From NCBI RefSeq assembly GCF_020990385.1, contig NZ_CP087599.1:124001-188000 (forward strand): a stretch of 64,000 bases of DNA, in the 5' to 3' direction. This document shows positions 18,396 through 27,344 of the stretch, piece after piece. Within the stretch, counting starts at the first letter, position 1. Each line of letters begins with the position of its first letter. Made by a program: the position numbers and the translations under genes. The notes below the pieces were generated by a model. It did no database searches, was not told where the DNA came from, and was given only the letters and a program-made list of their open reading frames with translations. The DNA is from Paracoccus sp. MA (GTDB lineage: Bacteria; Pseudomonadota; Alphaproteobacteria; Rhodobacterales; Rhodobacteraceae).

Positions 18396-19382
18396 TCAGT
18401 TGCCGCCTTTCGACGCGAGATAGGCATCGGCAATCGGCTTGGCCGCAGGAACGCGGTCGAAGAATTCCGCCTGAACCTGCTTGGCCTTCTCGGCGATCTG
18501 GGCCTTCAGCTCGTCCGACAGCTCGACCAGCTGCATGCCGTGGCCGGTCATGATCTCAAGGCTTTTCCCGTCGCTCTCGCGCGAGCTTTCCCAGAATTGC
18601 GGCTCAAGCTCGGCGGCGACCTTCTCGATGGCGGCCTGCTGCTCCGGCGTGAGCCTGTTCCAGGAATCGAGGTTGATCGTCACCGCGTTCGACCCCCAGG
18701 TATGGTTGGTCGGATAGATATGGCTGAGGAATTCCCAGAACTTGCCGTCCACGCCCGAGGTGGCGGAAGTCGCAACGCCGCTGACCCGGCCCGAGGCCAG
18801 CGCCGGCAGCAGCTCGCCCCAGGGCATGGCGATGCCGTCCATGCCAAGGCTGCTGACGATATCGACGGTGTTCTTGTCGGCACCGCGCACCGTGATGCCG
18901 CGAAAATCGCCGATATCGTCGACCTGGGTCTTCAGATAGACATACTGGGCCGGCGACGGCACCATGTAGAGGATCTTCTGGTTGTATTGCTCGGCCAGCT
19001 TCTCGAACTCGGGGCGCAGGAAGGTGTGATATTCCTTCAGCTCCTCCATCGATTCGACAAGGAAGGGCACGCCTTCGGCGCCGAACAGCGGGTTCATCCC
19101 GACCTGCTGGCTGATGTTGATATCGGCCATGTCGGCAAGCCCGTCGCGCACCGCGCCCAACTGGTCGGGCCCCTTGAAGCCCAACGACCCGGAGGTGGCG
19201 ACATTGATGACGACCTCGCCATCGGTCGCCTCCTTGACGGCCTCGGCGAAGCTCTTGGCGTTTTCCGCCATGAAATTACCGTCCGGCAGCACTTCGGACA
19301 AGCTGAGCCGGGTTTGCGCCACAGCGGCGCTTGCCAGGGCAAGCGCAGCCGCAGCCCCCAACGCGATCGGCTTGAGGAACAT
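18396..19382 (-). CDS. dctP: TRAP transporter substrate-binding protein, DctP family
   Basis: A 328-residue exported binding protein. Signal peptide MFLKPIALGAAAALALASAA ends at AQT; start chosen because AGGGAGA precedes it. The DctP fold shows GFKGPDQLGAVRDGLADMADI near residue 65, the conserved arginine in FRGITVRGADKNT that binds the ligand carboxylate, and PWGELLPALASGRVSGV. With the idonate and gluconate dehydrogenases nearby, an aldonate such as L-idonate or gluconate is the likely ligand. A divergent LysR gene lies upstream across a 244-bp region. Confidence 0.92.
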   Translation of the reverse strand: MFLKPIALGAAAALALASAAVAQTRLSLSEVLPDGNFMAENAKSFAEAVKEATDGEVVINVATSGSLGFKGPDQLGAVRDGLADMADINISQQVGMNPLFGAEGVPFLVESMEELKEYHTFLRPEFEKLAEQYNQKILYMVPSPAQYVYLKTQVDDIGDFRGITVRGADKNTVDIVSSLGMDGIAMPWGELLPALASGRVSGVATSATSGVDGKFWEFLSHIYPTNHTWGSNAVTINLDSWNRLTPEQQAAIEKVAAELEPQFWESSRESDGKSLEIMTGHGMQLVELSDELKAQIAEKAKQVQAEFFDRVPAAKPIADAYLASKGGN

Positions 19383-19626
19383 CAATCTCTCCCTATCTTG
19401 GCACTTACCGCAAGCGAGCCGGACCAACGGCATATCGCTGCGGAGCGGCTGTTTTGCAGTTTTGTGACCGTTGCACCTGCTACCCTAGCCGACAGGCCGG
19501 TCGTCGCGAAAAGAACAGTTCGGTCTGACATGATCGCGAATGCTTATACATCGGTGCGCAAAGGGCATGGACCAAATAGAATGACCGGCGGGAACCGGCA
19601 GAATCGTGCTTTAAGGACGTGCTATC

Positions 19627-20559
19627 ATGGACATACGCAGGCTTTACGCCTTCATGAAGATCGTGGACATCGGTAGCATCACCCGCGCCTCGGCGATCCT
19701 GCACATCGCCCAGCCGGCGCTGAGCCAGCAGATCGCCGCGCTGGAAACCCATTTCGGCAAGCCGCTGCTGCTGCGCTCGAAGCGCGGCGTCATCCCGACC
19801 GAGGCGGGCAAGGTCCTGTATCGCCATTGCCAGATGATCATCCGGCAGATGAACCAGGCCGAGCAGGACATCGCCACCTCCTCCGAGCAGATTACCGGCG
19901 CGGTCAGCGTCGTGTTCGCGCCGCTGGGCCTCGGCTCGCTGGTGGCGACGCAGCTGATGCGGACCATCCGCGAAAAGCATCCGGGCATCCTGCTTTATGC
20001 CAATGAGGCAGTCGGCGGCGGCGTGATCAGCGAACAGATCATGACCGGTAAGACGGACATCGCGCTGATCTTCGATCCCGGCAAGATCCCCAGCCTCAGC
20101 TTCGAGCCGATCTCGACGGAAGAGCTGTATTTCGTCGGAACGCAGATCGCCGAGCCGGAGGATGGCGAGATCTCGTTCGCAGAAGCCGTGTCCCAGCCGC
20201 TGATCCTGCCGAGCCCGATCCATACCGTCCGCCAGGTGATCGAAACGACGCTGTCGCGCGTCGGGAGCAGCGCCCAAGTGGTCGCCGAGACAGAGTCGAT
20301 TTCCTATCTGTCGAACGCGCTGGCCGAGGGGCTGGGCTGCACCATCCTGCCCGCATCGGCGGCGCAGGCCGTGCTGCGCCGCGTCCCCGATGCCCGAAGC
20401 TACCGCATCCGGCGCCCCAACATGAAAGTCGCGATGGCGATCTGCGTCTCGGCCCAGCTGCCGCTTTCGGAAGCGGCCGCCGTGGTGCGCGATCATCTGG
20501 TGCGGCTGGCAACAGAGGCAGCGCGTTCCTCGGCGGCCTCCGGTTCAGGCCAAGGCTGA
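19627..20559 (+). CDS. LysR family transcriptional regulator
   Basis: A 310-residue LysR-type regulator with the winged HTH at residues 1-60 (FMKIVDIGSITRASAILHIAQPALSQQIAALE) and a co-inducer-binding domain. The helix sequence is close to the Nac/CynR-like branch. It is divergent from dctPQM, so it probably activates the TRAP transporter genes. It converges with the idonate dehydrogenase gene, only 9 bp away, with no room for a separate terminator. In 19383-19626 I see no clear LysR box. Confidence 0.88.
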   Translation: MDIRRLYAFMKIVDIGSITRASAILHIAQPALSQQIAALETHFGKPLLLRSKRGVIPTEAGKVLYRHCQMIIRQMNQAEQDIATSSEQITGAVSVVFAPLGLGSLVATQLMRTIREKHPGILLYANEAVGGGVISEQIMTGKTDIALIFDPGKIPSLSFEPISTEELYFVGTQIAEPEDGEISFAEAVSQPLILPSPIHTVRQVIETTLSRVGSSAQVVAETESISYLSNALAEGLGCTILPASAAQAVLRRVPDARSYRIRRPNMKVAMAICVSAQLPLSEAAAVVRDHLVRLATEAARSSAASGSGQG

Positions 20560-20568
20560 CGTCTCGGC

Positions 20569-21600
20569 TCAGGCGAAGAGGATCTGCGCCTTGATCGCCG
20601 CCGAACGGTCCGAGGCCAGCCGGAACGCCGTTTCGGCCTCGTCCAGGGCGATTTCGTGGGTGATCAGCGGCTTGACGTCGATCCGGCCCGCCAGCATGGC
20701 CTGGACGCCGGTCGCGAATTCCGGGTGGAACCGGAAGGAACCGCGCAGGTCCAGCTCCTTGGCGGTGATCGCCGTCATCGGCAGCGGCATGTCACCGCCC
20801 AGCCCAAGCTGGACGACCACGCCGCGCGGCCGCATGGCCGCGATGGCCGGCGCGATGGCCGCGGCAACACCCGTGCATTCGAACAGCACGTCGAAACTGC
20901 CCTTGCCGGCGGCAAAGGGCGACAGACCGTCGGGCGCCGCGCCGGTGTTGACGACCGCGTCCGCACCGCATTCCCGCGCCATCGCCAGCGTGAAATCCGA
21001 CAGGTCCGTGGCGACGATCTCGCCCGCGCCCGCCAGCCGCGCCGACAGGATCGACAACAGGCCGATGGGCCCGCAGCCGGTGACCAGCACGCGCTTGCCC
21101 AGCAACTCGCCCGCCCGGCGCGCGGCGTGCAGCGTGACCGCCAGAGGCTCGGCCATCGCCGCCTCGCCCGGCGTCAGGCCGTTGGCCAGCACGCATTGCG
21201 CGGCATCCGCCACCAGTTCCTGCCGGAACGCGCCCTGGATATGCGGGAACGGCATGGCCGAGCCATAGAAGCGCATGTTCTCGCAATGGTTGGGCAGCCC
21301 CTCGCGGCAATAGCCGCAATCGCCGCAGGGGCGCGAGGGCGAAACGGCGACCAGATCGCCCGGGACCAGCCCCGCCACGTCCGGCGCGCATTCGACCACA
21401 TGGCCGGAGACCTCATGGCCCAGGATCATCGGCTCGCGCAGCCGCACGGCTCCGAAACCGCCATGGTTGTAGTAATGCAGGTCCGATCCGCAGACCCCGC
21501 CGGCCGCAAGGCGGATGCGCACCTGTCCCGGGCCAAGCGCCTCGGGCTCGCGTTCCTCGATGCGCAGATCTTTGGCGGCGTGGATGACAATCGCTTTCAT
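20569..21600 (-). CDS. idnD: L-idonate 5-dehydrogenase, zinc type
   Basis: A 343-residue medium-chain zinc dehydrogenase. The catalytic zinc site is in GGVCGSDLHYYNHGG and GHEVSGHV, the structural zinc cysteines in CGDCGYCREGLPNHC, and the nucleotide site in VTGCGPIGLLS. The CGSDLHYYNHGGFG sequence is characteristic of IdnD, which oxidises L-idonate to 5-keto-gluconate. ATG at 21600 begins the conserved domain. It lies 7 bp after the 2-hydroxyacid dehydrogenase gene on the same strand, and opposite the gluconate 5-dehydrogenase gene across the operator region. Confidence 0.88.
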   Translation of the reverse strand: MKAIVIHAAKDLRIEEREPEALGPGQVRIRLAAGGVCGSDLHYYNHGGFGAVRLREPMILGHEVSGHVVECAPDVAGLVPGDLVAVSPSRPCGDCGYCREGLPNHCENMRFYGSAMPFPHIQGAFRQELVADAAQCVLANGLTPGEAAMAEPLAVTLHAARRAGELLGKRVLVTGCGPIGLLSILSARLAGAGEIVATDLSDFTLAMARECGADAVVNTGAAPDGLSPFAAGKGSFDVLFECTGVAAAIAPAIAAMRPRGVVVQLGLGGDMPLPMTAITAKELDLRGSFRFHPEFATGVQAMLAGRIDVKPLITHEIALDEAETAFRLASDRSAAIKAQILFA

Positions 21601-21607
21601 GACGACC

Positions 21608-22555
21608 TCAGACAACCGGGGTAAGCAGGGGCTGGCCGGCGAAATGCGCCGCCAGGTTGTTGCGGACCAGTTCGCCCATCGCCTTGCGCGTCTCGACGGT
21701 GCCCGAGGCCTGATGCGGCTGCAGGAGCACGTTCGGCAGCTCCAGGAAGCGCGGGTCGATCTGGGGTTCGTTATCGAAAACATCCAGCGCCGCCGCGCCC
21801 AGCCGGCCGTCTTGCAACGCGGCGATCAGCGCCGCCTCGTCTATGTTGGAGGCACGCGAGACATTGATCAGCACGCCCTCGGGACCAAGTGCCTCGATCA
21901 CCTCGCGATTGACGATGTGCCGGGTCTGGCCCGAGGCCGCCAGGGCGACGAACAGGAACTCCGAATGCCGCGCCAGCGCGACCGGATCGGCGATGAAGGT
22001 CAGATCGGCGGCATAGTCCTTGGCCGCGACGTCGGAATAGGCGATATCCATGCCAAAGCCGCGCAAACGCTGCGCGATCTCGAAGCCGATCCGGCCCAGC
22101 CCCAGGATACCGGCCTTCTTGCCCCAGATACGACGCTGCAGCGGGTAATTGCCTTTGGCCGCCCAGTTGCCGCTGCGCACCCAGGCTTCGGCGCCGACGA
22201 TGCCGCGCGCGACGGCCAGCATCATCGCGACACCCAGATCGGCCACGTCCCCGGTCAGCACGTCGGGCGTGTTCGTCACCCGAATCCCCCGCTCGCGGCA
22301 GGCTTCCAGATCGACCGCGTCGAAGCCCACGCCATAGACCGAGATCAGTTCGAGATTCGGGCAGGCCTCGATGATCTTGCGACTGGCGCCCAGTTCGCCG
22401 CGGGTGGCGATGGCCCGCACCTCGGCGCCACATTCGGCCAGGAAGGCCTCCTTGTCCTCAGCCTCGAAATAGCGACGCAGGTCGTAATCCGCCTTCAGCG
22501 GAACTTCGTCCCATTCGGGATAGGCCCCCATCTGCAGGACCACCGGCTTGCTCAT
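21608..22555 (-). CDS. 2-hydroxyacid dehydrogenase, 2-ketogluconate reductase-like
   Basis: A 315-residue D-isomer 2-hydroxyacid dehydrogenase. It has the Rossmann motif GILGLGRIGFEIA (about residue 147), the arginine of LINVSRAS, the Glu of FDNEPQ and the catalytic His in LQPHQASGT. Start at 22555 is favoured by GGAGA 6 bp upstream; an in-frame ATG at 22567 has none. It probably reduces a keto-aldonate or glyoxylate/hydroxypyruvate using NAD(P)H. First gene of the leftward pair with idnD; the palindromic LacI operator lies 64 bp upstream. Confidence 0.85.
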   Translation of the reverse strand: MSKPVVLQMGAYPEWDEVPLKADYDLRRYFEAEDKEAFLAECGAEVRAIATRGELGASRKIIEACPNLELISVYGVGFDAVDLEACRERGIRVTNTPDVLTGDVADLGVAMMLAVARGIVGAEAWVRSGNWAAKGNYPLQRRIWGKKAGILGLGRIGFEIAQRLRGFGMDIAYSDVAAKDYAADLTFIADPVALARHSEFLFVALAASGQTRHIVNREVIEALGPEGVLINVSRASNIDEAALIAALQDGRLGAAALDVFDNEPQIDPRFLELPNVLLQPHQASGTVETRKAMGELVRNNLAAHFAGQPLLTPVV

Positions 22556-22618
22556 CGTGTTCTCCATTATGGTGCGGGATTTTCCGGTCGCCCTTTCAGC
22601 GGGCTCTTGACTCGGATA

Positions 22619-22630
22619 GTTATCGATAAC
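22619..22630. promoter_or_regulatory. Perfect palindrome, GntR/IdnR-type operator
   Basis: GTTATCGATAAC is a perfect 12-bp palindrome with central CG between the divergent idnD operon and idnO. It resembles the LacI-family gluconate/idonate operators of enterobacteria (core GTTACCGGTAAC). A GntR-like LacI regulator is encoded just downstream of idnO, making it the natural ligand. Confidence 0.75.
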
Positions 22631-22678
22631 AAAACACGAGTCGAACGGATTTGTCGAGACCCAAACGGAGGAGCTGGG

Positions 22679-23470
22679 ATGGCCGGGACGAATGGATTTG
22701 TTGAAAGCCTGTTCGGGCTGACGGGCCGCCGCGCGCTGGTGACGGGGTCGTCGCAGGGCATCGGCCATGCGCTGGCACGGGGACTGGCGAAAAGCGGCGC
22801 CGCGGTGGTGCTGAACGGCCGGGATCCAAAACGGCTGGAGGAGGCGCGCGCCGCATTGCAGGCGGAACTGCCCGGGGCCGAGGTCCGGGCCCTGCCCTTC
22901 GACGTGACCCGCCATGACGAGGTCCGCGCCGCCATCGACGGTTTCGAAGCCTCGGCCGGGCCCATCGATATCCTGGTCAACAATGCCGGCATGCAATATC
23001 GCACGCCGCTCGAGGATTTCCCGGCGGACCGGTTCGAGGCCCTGCTGCAGACCAATATCGCCTCGGTCTTCCATGTCGGGCAGGCGGTGGCCCGCCACAT
23101 GATCCGGCGCGGGCGCGGCAAGATCGTCAACATCTGCTCGGTCCAGACCGCATTGGCCCGGCCGGGCATCGCCCCCTATACCGCCACCAAGGGCGCAGTC
23201 GGCAACCTGACCAAGGGCATGGCGACGGACTGGGCCCGCCACGGGCTGCAATGCAACGCCATCGCGCCGGGATATTTCGACACGCCGCTGAACGCCGCGC
23301 TGGTCGCGGACCCCGATTTCTCGGCCTGGCTGGAAAAGCGCACCCCCGCCGGGCGCTGGGGCCTGGTCGAGGAACTGGTGGGGGCCTGCGTCTTCCTGTC
23401 CTCGGACGCATCGAGCTTCGTGAACGGGCACACGCTCTATGTGGACGGGGCGATCAGTGTCTCGCTCTAG
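22679..23470 (+). CDS. idnO: Gluconate 5-dehydrogenase, SDR family
   Basis: A 263-residue short-chain dehydrogenase. TGSSQGIG cofactor loop, NNAG, catalytic Ser in CSVQTALARPG, YTATK (Tyr-Lys pair) and APGYFDTPLN all present. FGLTGRRALVTGSSQGIG and the GMQYRTPLEDF segment are like IdnO/Gno enzymes that interconvert 5-ketogluconate and D-gluconate. GGAGGAG upstream supports the ATG at 22679. It completes the L-idonate route with idnD; gluconate then goes to 6-phosphogluconate, although no gluconate kinase is visible here. Confidence 0.87.
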   Translation: MAGTNGFVESLFGLTGRRALVTGSSQGIGHALARGLAKSGAAVVLNGRDPKRLEEARAALQAELPGAEVRALPFDVTRHDEVRAAIDGFEASAGPIDILVNNAGMQYRTPLEDFPADRFEALLQTNIASVFHVGQAVARHMIRRGRGKIVNICSVQTALARPGIAPYTATKGAVGNLTKGMATDWARHGLQCNAIAPGYFDTPLNAALVADPDFSAWLEKRTPAGRWGLVEELVGACVFLSSDASSFVNGHTLYVDGAISVSL

Positions 23471-23599
23471 GCTTGCGTCATCCCGTCATGCCGGGCGGGC
23501 GGCGGACGGCCTGCCGCGGCATCCTGTCCCATGCCGCCGGGGTGTTGTGGCCGCATCCCGCAGCGTCTAGCCTGCCTTTCGGCAGGGGCATGTGGCGGC

Positions 23600-24628
23600 A
23601 TGAGCAGGGACGGATTTCACAGCGGAACCGTGAAGATGGCGGATATCGCCAAGGCGGTCGGCGTTTCCGCGATGACCGTCTCGCGCGCGTTTCGCGGCGA
23701 CGAGGGCGTCAACCCGCAGACACGCGCCCGGATTCTGGCCAAGGCCGAGGAACTGGGCTATGTCTTCGACGCGACCGCCGCCAGCCTCCGGCAGAACCGC
23801 TCCGGCTTCGTGGCGGTCACCGTCCCCTCGATCAACAACGCGAATTTCGCGGAAACCGTGCGGCAGCTCTCGCGCGGGCTGTCGCAGAACGGCCTGCAGA
23901 TCCTGCTGGCCAATACCGAATACGACCCCGAGGAAGAGGAAAGGCTGATCGGCCAGCTGCTGCGCCGCAAGCCCGAGGCGCTCGTCCTGACGGTGGGCGA
24001 CTACACGCGCAGGACGCGGCAGATGCTGCGCGCGACACGGATCCCGGTGATCGAAATCTGGGACCTGCCCGCCCAGCCGATCCGGCATGTCGTGGGCTTT
24101 TCCAACACCGCCTGCATCGGCCGGCTGGTGGATCACCTGGTCGCCTCGGGCTATCGCGACATCGCCTTCATCGGTGGTGAATCGCCGCGCGATCCGCGCG
24201 GCGGCCAGCGCCGCAGCGGTTTTGTCGAGGCGATGCGCCGCCACGGGCTGGACGACACGCGGCTGGTTCCCGCCGGCACCGCCCCGGTCGGCATGGCCGA
24301 AGGGGCGCAGGCGCTCGGGGCCTTGCTGGACAGCCAGCCAGGGACCCGGGCGGTCGTCTGCGTCTCGGATCTGGTGGCTTTCGGGGTGATCTCGGAATGC
24401 CAGAGGCGGGGCATCAGCATCCCCGGCGACCTGGCGGTGGCCGGCTTCGGCAATTACGAGATCGGCAGGATCAGCGTGCCCCGCCTGACCACGATCGATG
24501 TCCATGCCGGCAGCATCGGCAGCAAGGCCGCGGATCTGATCGTCGCCCTGCTGCGGCAGGATTCCGACGCGGCGCCGGCCCGGATCGAAATCCAGACCGA
24601 CCTGATCGTGCGGGAATCATCGGCCTGA
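23600..24628 (+). CDS. LacI family regulator, GntR/IdnR-like
   Basis: A 342-residue LacI regulator; HTH VKMADIAKAVGVSAMTVSRAFRG is near-identical in pattern to gluconate-operon repressors, followed by the hinge ATAASLRQNRSG and an effector domain ending in AVAGFGNYEIGRISVPRLTTI. The ATG at 23600 is preferred; one at 23636 would remove residues preceding the HTH. It lies 129 bp after idnO on the same strand and likely binds the palindromes at 22619 and 16370, released by gluconate, idonate or a phosphate ester. Confidence 0.88.
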   Translation: MSRDGFHSGTVKMADIAKAVGVSAMTVSRAFRGDEGVNPQTRARILAKAEELGYVFDATAASLRQNRSGFVAVTVPSINNANFAETVRQLSRGLSQNGLQILLANTEYDPEEEERLIGQLLRRKPEALVLTVGDYTRRTRQMLRATRIPVIEIWDLPAQPIRHVVGFSNTACIGRLVDHLVASGYRDIAFIGGESPRDPRGGQRRSGFVEAMRRHGLDDTRLVPAGTAPVGMAEGAQALGALLDSQPGTRAVVCVSDLVAFGVISECQRRGISIPGDLAVAGFGNYEIGRISVPRLTTIDVHAGSIGSKAADLIVALLRQDSDAAPARIEIQTDLIVRESSA

Positions 24629-24633
24629 CGGCC

Positions 24634-24654
24634 CCCGCGTCCCGGGGACGCGGG
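24634..24654. terminator. Palindromic hairpin between convergent genes
   Basis: CCCGCGTCCC (24634-24643) and GGGACGCGGG (24645-24654) form a near-continuous inverted repeat between the convergent lacI-type and RraA-like genes. It should form a stable stem on both transcripts and probably acts as a shared terminator. Confidence 0.5.
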
Positions 24655-24663
24655 ACGGCCTCG

Positions 24664-25338
24664 TCAGAGATCGGTGGTCAGGCCCTTGGCCTTCAGCACC
24701 GCCTCAAGATTGCAGACGTCGATCACCGTCCGGCCCGATTTGTAGGCCTCGATATAGCCGGCCTCGTCGGCTTCGCGCGCGGCGGATTTGCGCGCCACCT
24801 CGGCGGCATCCTCGCGGCGCACGACGACCAGACCGTCGGCATCGCCGCGGATCACGTCGCCCGGCCGCACCACCTGCCCGCCGATGACGATGTCGCCGTT
24901 GATCTGGCCCAGGGTTTCCTTGACCGTGCCCTTGATGCAGACGCTCAGCGAGAACACCGGCAGGCCCAGCCAGATCAGTTCCTGCGTGTCGCGCACCCCG
25001 GTATCGGTGACCACGCCGGCGATGCCCTTGGCCAGGCAGGCATTGGCCAGAACGTCGCCGAAGCAGCCCGCCTCCTCGTATTCCCCGGCCGAGACGATGA
25101 CGACATCGCCGGGCTGGGCGTAATGGATCGCCAGCTGCAGCATGATGTTGTCGCGCGGCGCGCTTTGCACGGTGAAGGCGGGGCCGCAGACCGACATGGC
25201 GCGGTCCACGGGCTTCAGGCGCGAGCTCAGCGCGCCCAGCCGGCCCTGCGCCTCGTGAATCGTGGCGCTGCCGAATTTCGACAGGGCGGCCACATCCGCC
25301 GGCGCGGCACGTTCGATCCTGGTGATGATATGGGGCAC
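24664..25338 (-). CDS. RraA-like aldolase/decarboxylase (CHA aldolase family)
   Basis: A 224-residue protein of the RraA-like/4-carboxy-4-hydroxy-2-oxoadipate aldolase family. GSATIHEAQGRLGAL, CGPAFTV, the GVVTDTGVRDTQEL segment (Gly-x-D-R core) and GDIVIGGQVVRPGDVIRGDADGLVVV are family landmarks; Arg and Asp of GVRD are the substrate and metal ligands. Members cleave hydroxy-oxo-dicarboxylates or decarboxylate oxaloacetate. Start is GTG at 25338 with AGGAG six bases upstream. It is divergent from the biotin carrier gene, sharing a regulatory region, and may process a product of that operon. Confidence 0.8.
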   Translation of the reverse strand: MPHIITRIERAAPADVAALSKFGSATIHEAQGRLGALSSRLKPVDRAMSVCGPAFTVQSAPRDNIMLQLAIHYAQPGDVVIVSAGEYEEAGCFGDVLANACLAKGIAGVVTDTGVRDTQELIWLGLPVFSLSVCIKGTVKETLGQINGDIVIGGQVVRPGDVIRGDADGLVVVRREDAAEVARKSAAREADEAGYIEAYKSGRTVIDVCNLEAVLKAKGLTTDL

Positions 25339-25447
25339 GTGGTGCTCCTCCTTGCTGGAATGCCGCGGCCGGGGCCGGCGGTGATCGGCCGGCAGCATAG
25401 GAAGGACGCAGTCCCAGGCATAAGAGCGTCTGCATCTGATGTGATCG

Positions 25448-25483
25448 GGTTTCGCGATGCCCCTGCCCGGGTCATGCGAAACC
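25448..25483. promoter_or_regulatory. Inverted repeat in the divergent promoter region
   Basis: GGTTTCGC (25448-25455) and GCGAAACC (25476-25483) are exact inverted 8-mers 20 bp apart, in the 222-bp region between the RraA-like gene and the biotin carrier operon. Further TTGCGAAGCGG and TTCGCA elements follow. They look like regulator half-sites; the regulator may be a local LysR (32856-33782), unproven. Confidence 0.45.
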
Positions 25484-25560
25484 GCTCTGACATCATTGCG
25501 AAGCGGCGGTGCTACCAATCGCAAGAGAACGCAACTTCGCACAGGGACGACGCCCTTCGC

Positions 25561-25974
25561 ATGCCGATCACCATCGACTCCATCATCTCGGGGATGGAAT
25601 GGGCCGCCGAAAACCATCTGGCCGAGTTCGCCTTTTCGGCCGAGGGGCACCGGATCACCATCCGCCGCGGCGCGGGCGACGCCCCTCTGCCCGCGCAACC
25701 CGCCATCGAGGCGGCGCAGGCCGCCCCGGCGGCGCCCGAGGCAGATGCCGTCACCGCCCCGCTGGCGGGCCTGTGCCACCTGCGCCCCGAATCCGGCGGG
25801 ACGGCCTTTGTCGAGGTCGGCGCCCGCGTCGAGGCCGGCCAGACGATCTGCGTCATCGAGGCGATGAAGATGATGACCGCCATCCCCGCGCCCCAAGCAG
25901 GCACTGTCGAGGCCATCATGGTCGGAGACGGCGTGACGGTCGAGGCGGGCGCGCCGCTGATGAGGATCCGCTGA
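25561..25974 (+). CDS. Biotin carboxyl carrier protein
   Basis: A 137-residue AccB-type carrier. The N-terminal helix pair is followed by an Ala/Pro linker (about residues 40-65) and a biotinyl domain with EAMKMM, biotin on K103, then the second half GTVEAIMVGDGVTVEAG. It carries carboxybiotin between the biotin carboxylase encoded next (TGATG overlap) and a carboxyltransferase. The context of PxpB/C genes rather than accAD suggests a specialised carboxylase, not the fatty-acid enzyme. Confidence 0.88.
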   Translation: MPITIDSIISGMEWAAENHLAEFAFSAEGHRITIRRGAGDAPLPAQPAIEAAQAAPAAPEADAVTAPLAGLCHLRPESGGTAFVEVGARVEAGQTICVIEAMKMMTAIPAPQAGTVEAIMVGDGVTVEAGAPLMRIR

Positions 25975-27344
25975 TGGCCGCGATCGACATGGACTGCCTG
26001 CTGGTGGCGAACCGGGGCGAGATCGCCCTGCGCATCATCCGCGCCTGCCGCCGGCTTGGCCTGCGCGTCGTCTGCGCGCATTCCGAGGCGGATCGCGACG
26101 CTGCCTGGCTGCACCTGGCCGATCAGGCGATCTGCATCGGGCCCGCACCCGCCACCAAGAGCTATCTGAACATCCCCGCCCTTCTGGCCGCGGCCGAGGC
26201 CAGCGGCGCGGGCCTGATCCATCCCGGCTATGGCTTCCTCTCCGAACGCCCGGAATTCGCCGAGGCCGTCGAGGCCGCGGGCCGGCGGCTGGTCGGACCC
26301 GGCGCCCCGGTCATGCGGATGATGGGCGACAAGGTCGAGGCCAAGCGCGCCATGATCGCCGCCGGCGTGCCCTGCGTGCCCGGCCCGGACAGCGTGCTGC
26401 CGGACGATCCCGACGCCATCCGCCGGATCGCCGCCGGGATCGGCTATCCCGTCATCCTGAAGGCGGCCGGCGGCGGCGGCGGGCGCGGCATGCGCGTCGT
26501 GCGGACCGAATCCGAACTGGCCGATGCCTTCATGGTCACCCGGCAAGAGGCCGGCCGCTTCTTCGGCAATGCCGACATCTATATCGAGAAATTCCTCGAA
26601 AGGCCGCGCCATGTGGAAATCCAGGTGCTGGCCGATGCGCATGGCAACGCGCTGTGGCTGGGCGACCGCGACTGCTCGATGCAGCGCCGCCACCAGAAGC
26701 TGATCGAAGAGGCGCCGGCGCCGGGCATCGACCGGGCGCTGATCGCGGAAATCGGCGAACGCTGCGCCGCCTCCTGCCGCCGGATCGGCTATGTGGGTGC
26801 GGGCACCTTCGAATTCCTCTACGAGGACGGGCAGTTCTATTTCATCGAGATGAACACCCGCATCCAGGTCGAGCACCCGGTGACGGAAATGGTCACCGGG
26901 CTAGACATCCTGGCCATGCAGATCGACGTGGCGCGCGGCAAGCCGCTGCCGATCACCCAGGATCAGGTGCGCAGCCTGGGCCATGCCATCGAATGCCGGA
27001 TCAATGCCGAGGACCCGGACAGCTTCGCCCCCAGCCCCGGCCGGATCACGGCGATGCATATGCCCGGCGGGCCGGGCATCCGCGTGGATACCCATGTCGG
27101 CGCCGGTTCGGAGATCCCGGCGAGCTACGATTCGATGATCGGCAAGATCATCGCCCATGGCGGCGACCGCGACGAGGCGCTGGCCCGCGCCCGCACCGCG
27201 CTGGCCGAGGCGCGGGTGGAAGGCGTCTCGACCAATATCCCCCTGCACCGGCAGATGCTGGCAGAGCCCGGTTTCTCGGCCGGGGGGGTCAGCATCCACC
27301 ATCTCGAACATTGGCTCGAAACCCGGAAATCCCGCCATGCCTGA
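25974..27344 (+). CDS. Biotin carboxylase subunit
   Basis: A 456-residue ATP-grasp biotin carboxylase, usual AccC length. LLVANRGEIALRIIRAC opens it; KAAGGGGGRGM is the ATP loop; EKFLERPRHVEIQ, RDCSMQRRHQKLIEEAP and FIEMNTRIQVEHPVTE hold the metal and bicarbonate residues. It carboxylates the biotin of the preceding carrier. ATG overlaps the carrier stop, and it overlaps pxpB downstream by 8 bp, so the five genes are translated as one unit. Confidence 0.92.
   Translation: MAAIDMDCLLVANRGEIALRIIRACRRLGLRVVCAHSEADRDAAWLHLADQAICIGPAPATKSYLNIPALLAAAEASGAGLIHPGYGFLSERPEFAEAVEAAGRRLVGPGAPVMRMMGDKVEAKRAMIAAGVPCVPGPDSVLPDDPDAIRRIAAGIGYPVILKAAGGGGGRGMRVVRTESELADAFMVTRQEAGRFFGNADIYIEKFLERPRHVEIQVLADAHGNALWLGDRDCSMQRRHQKLIEEAPAPGIDRALIAEIGERCAASCRRIGYVGAGTFEFLYEDGQFYFIEMNTRIQVEHPVTEMVTGLDILAMQIDVARGKPLPITQDQVRSLGHAIECRINAEDPDSFAPSPGRITAMHMPGGPGIRVDTHVGAGSEIPASYDSMIGKIIAHGGDRDEALARARTALAEARVEGVSTNIPLHRQMLAEPGFSAGGVSIHHLEHWLETRKSRHA

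Noticed and set aside
16421..18553. Long open frame of 710 codons on the plus strand
   Set aside because: It is antisense to dctM and dctQ, rich in Gln, Arg, His and Asp, without a conserved motif; a usual shadow frame in high-GC DNA.
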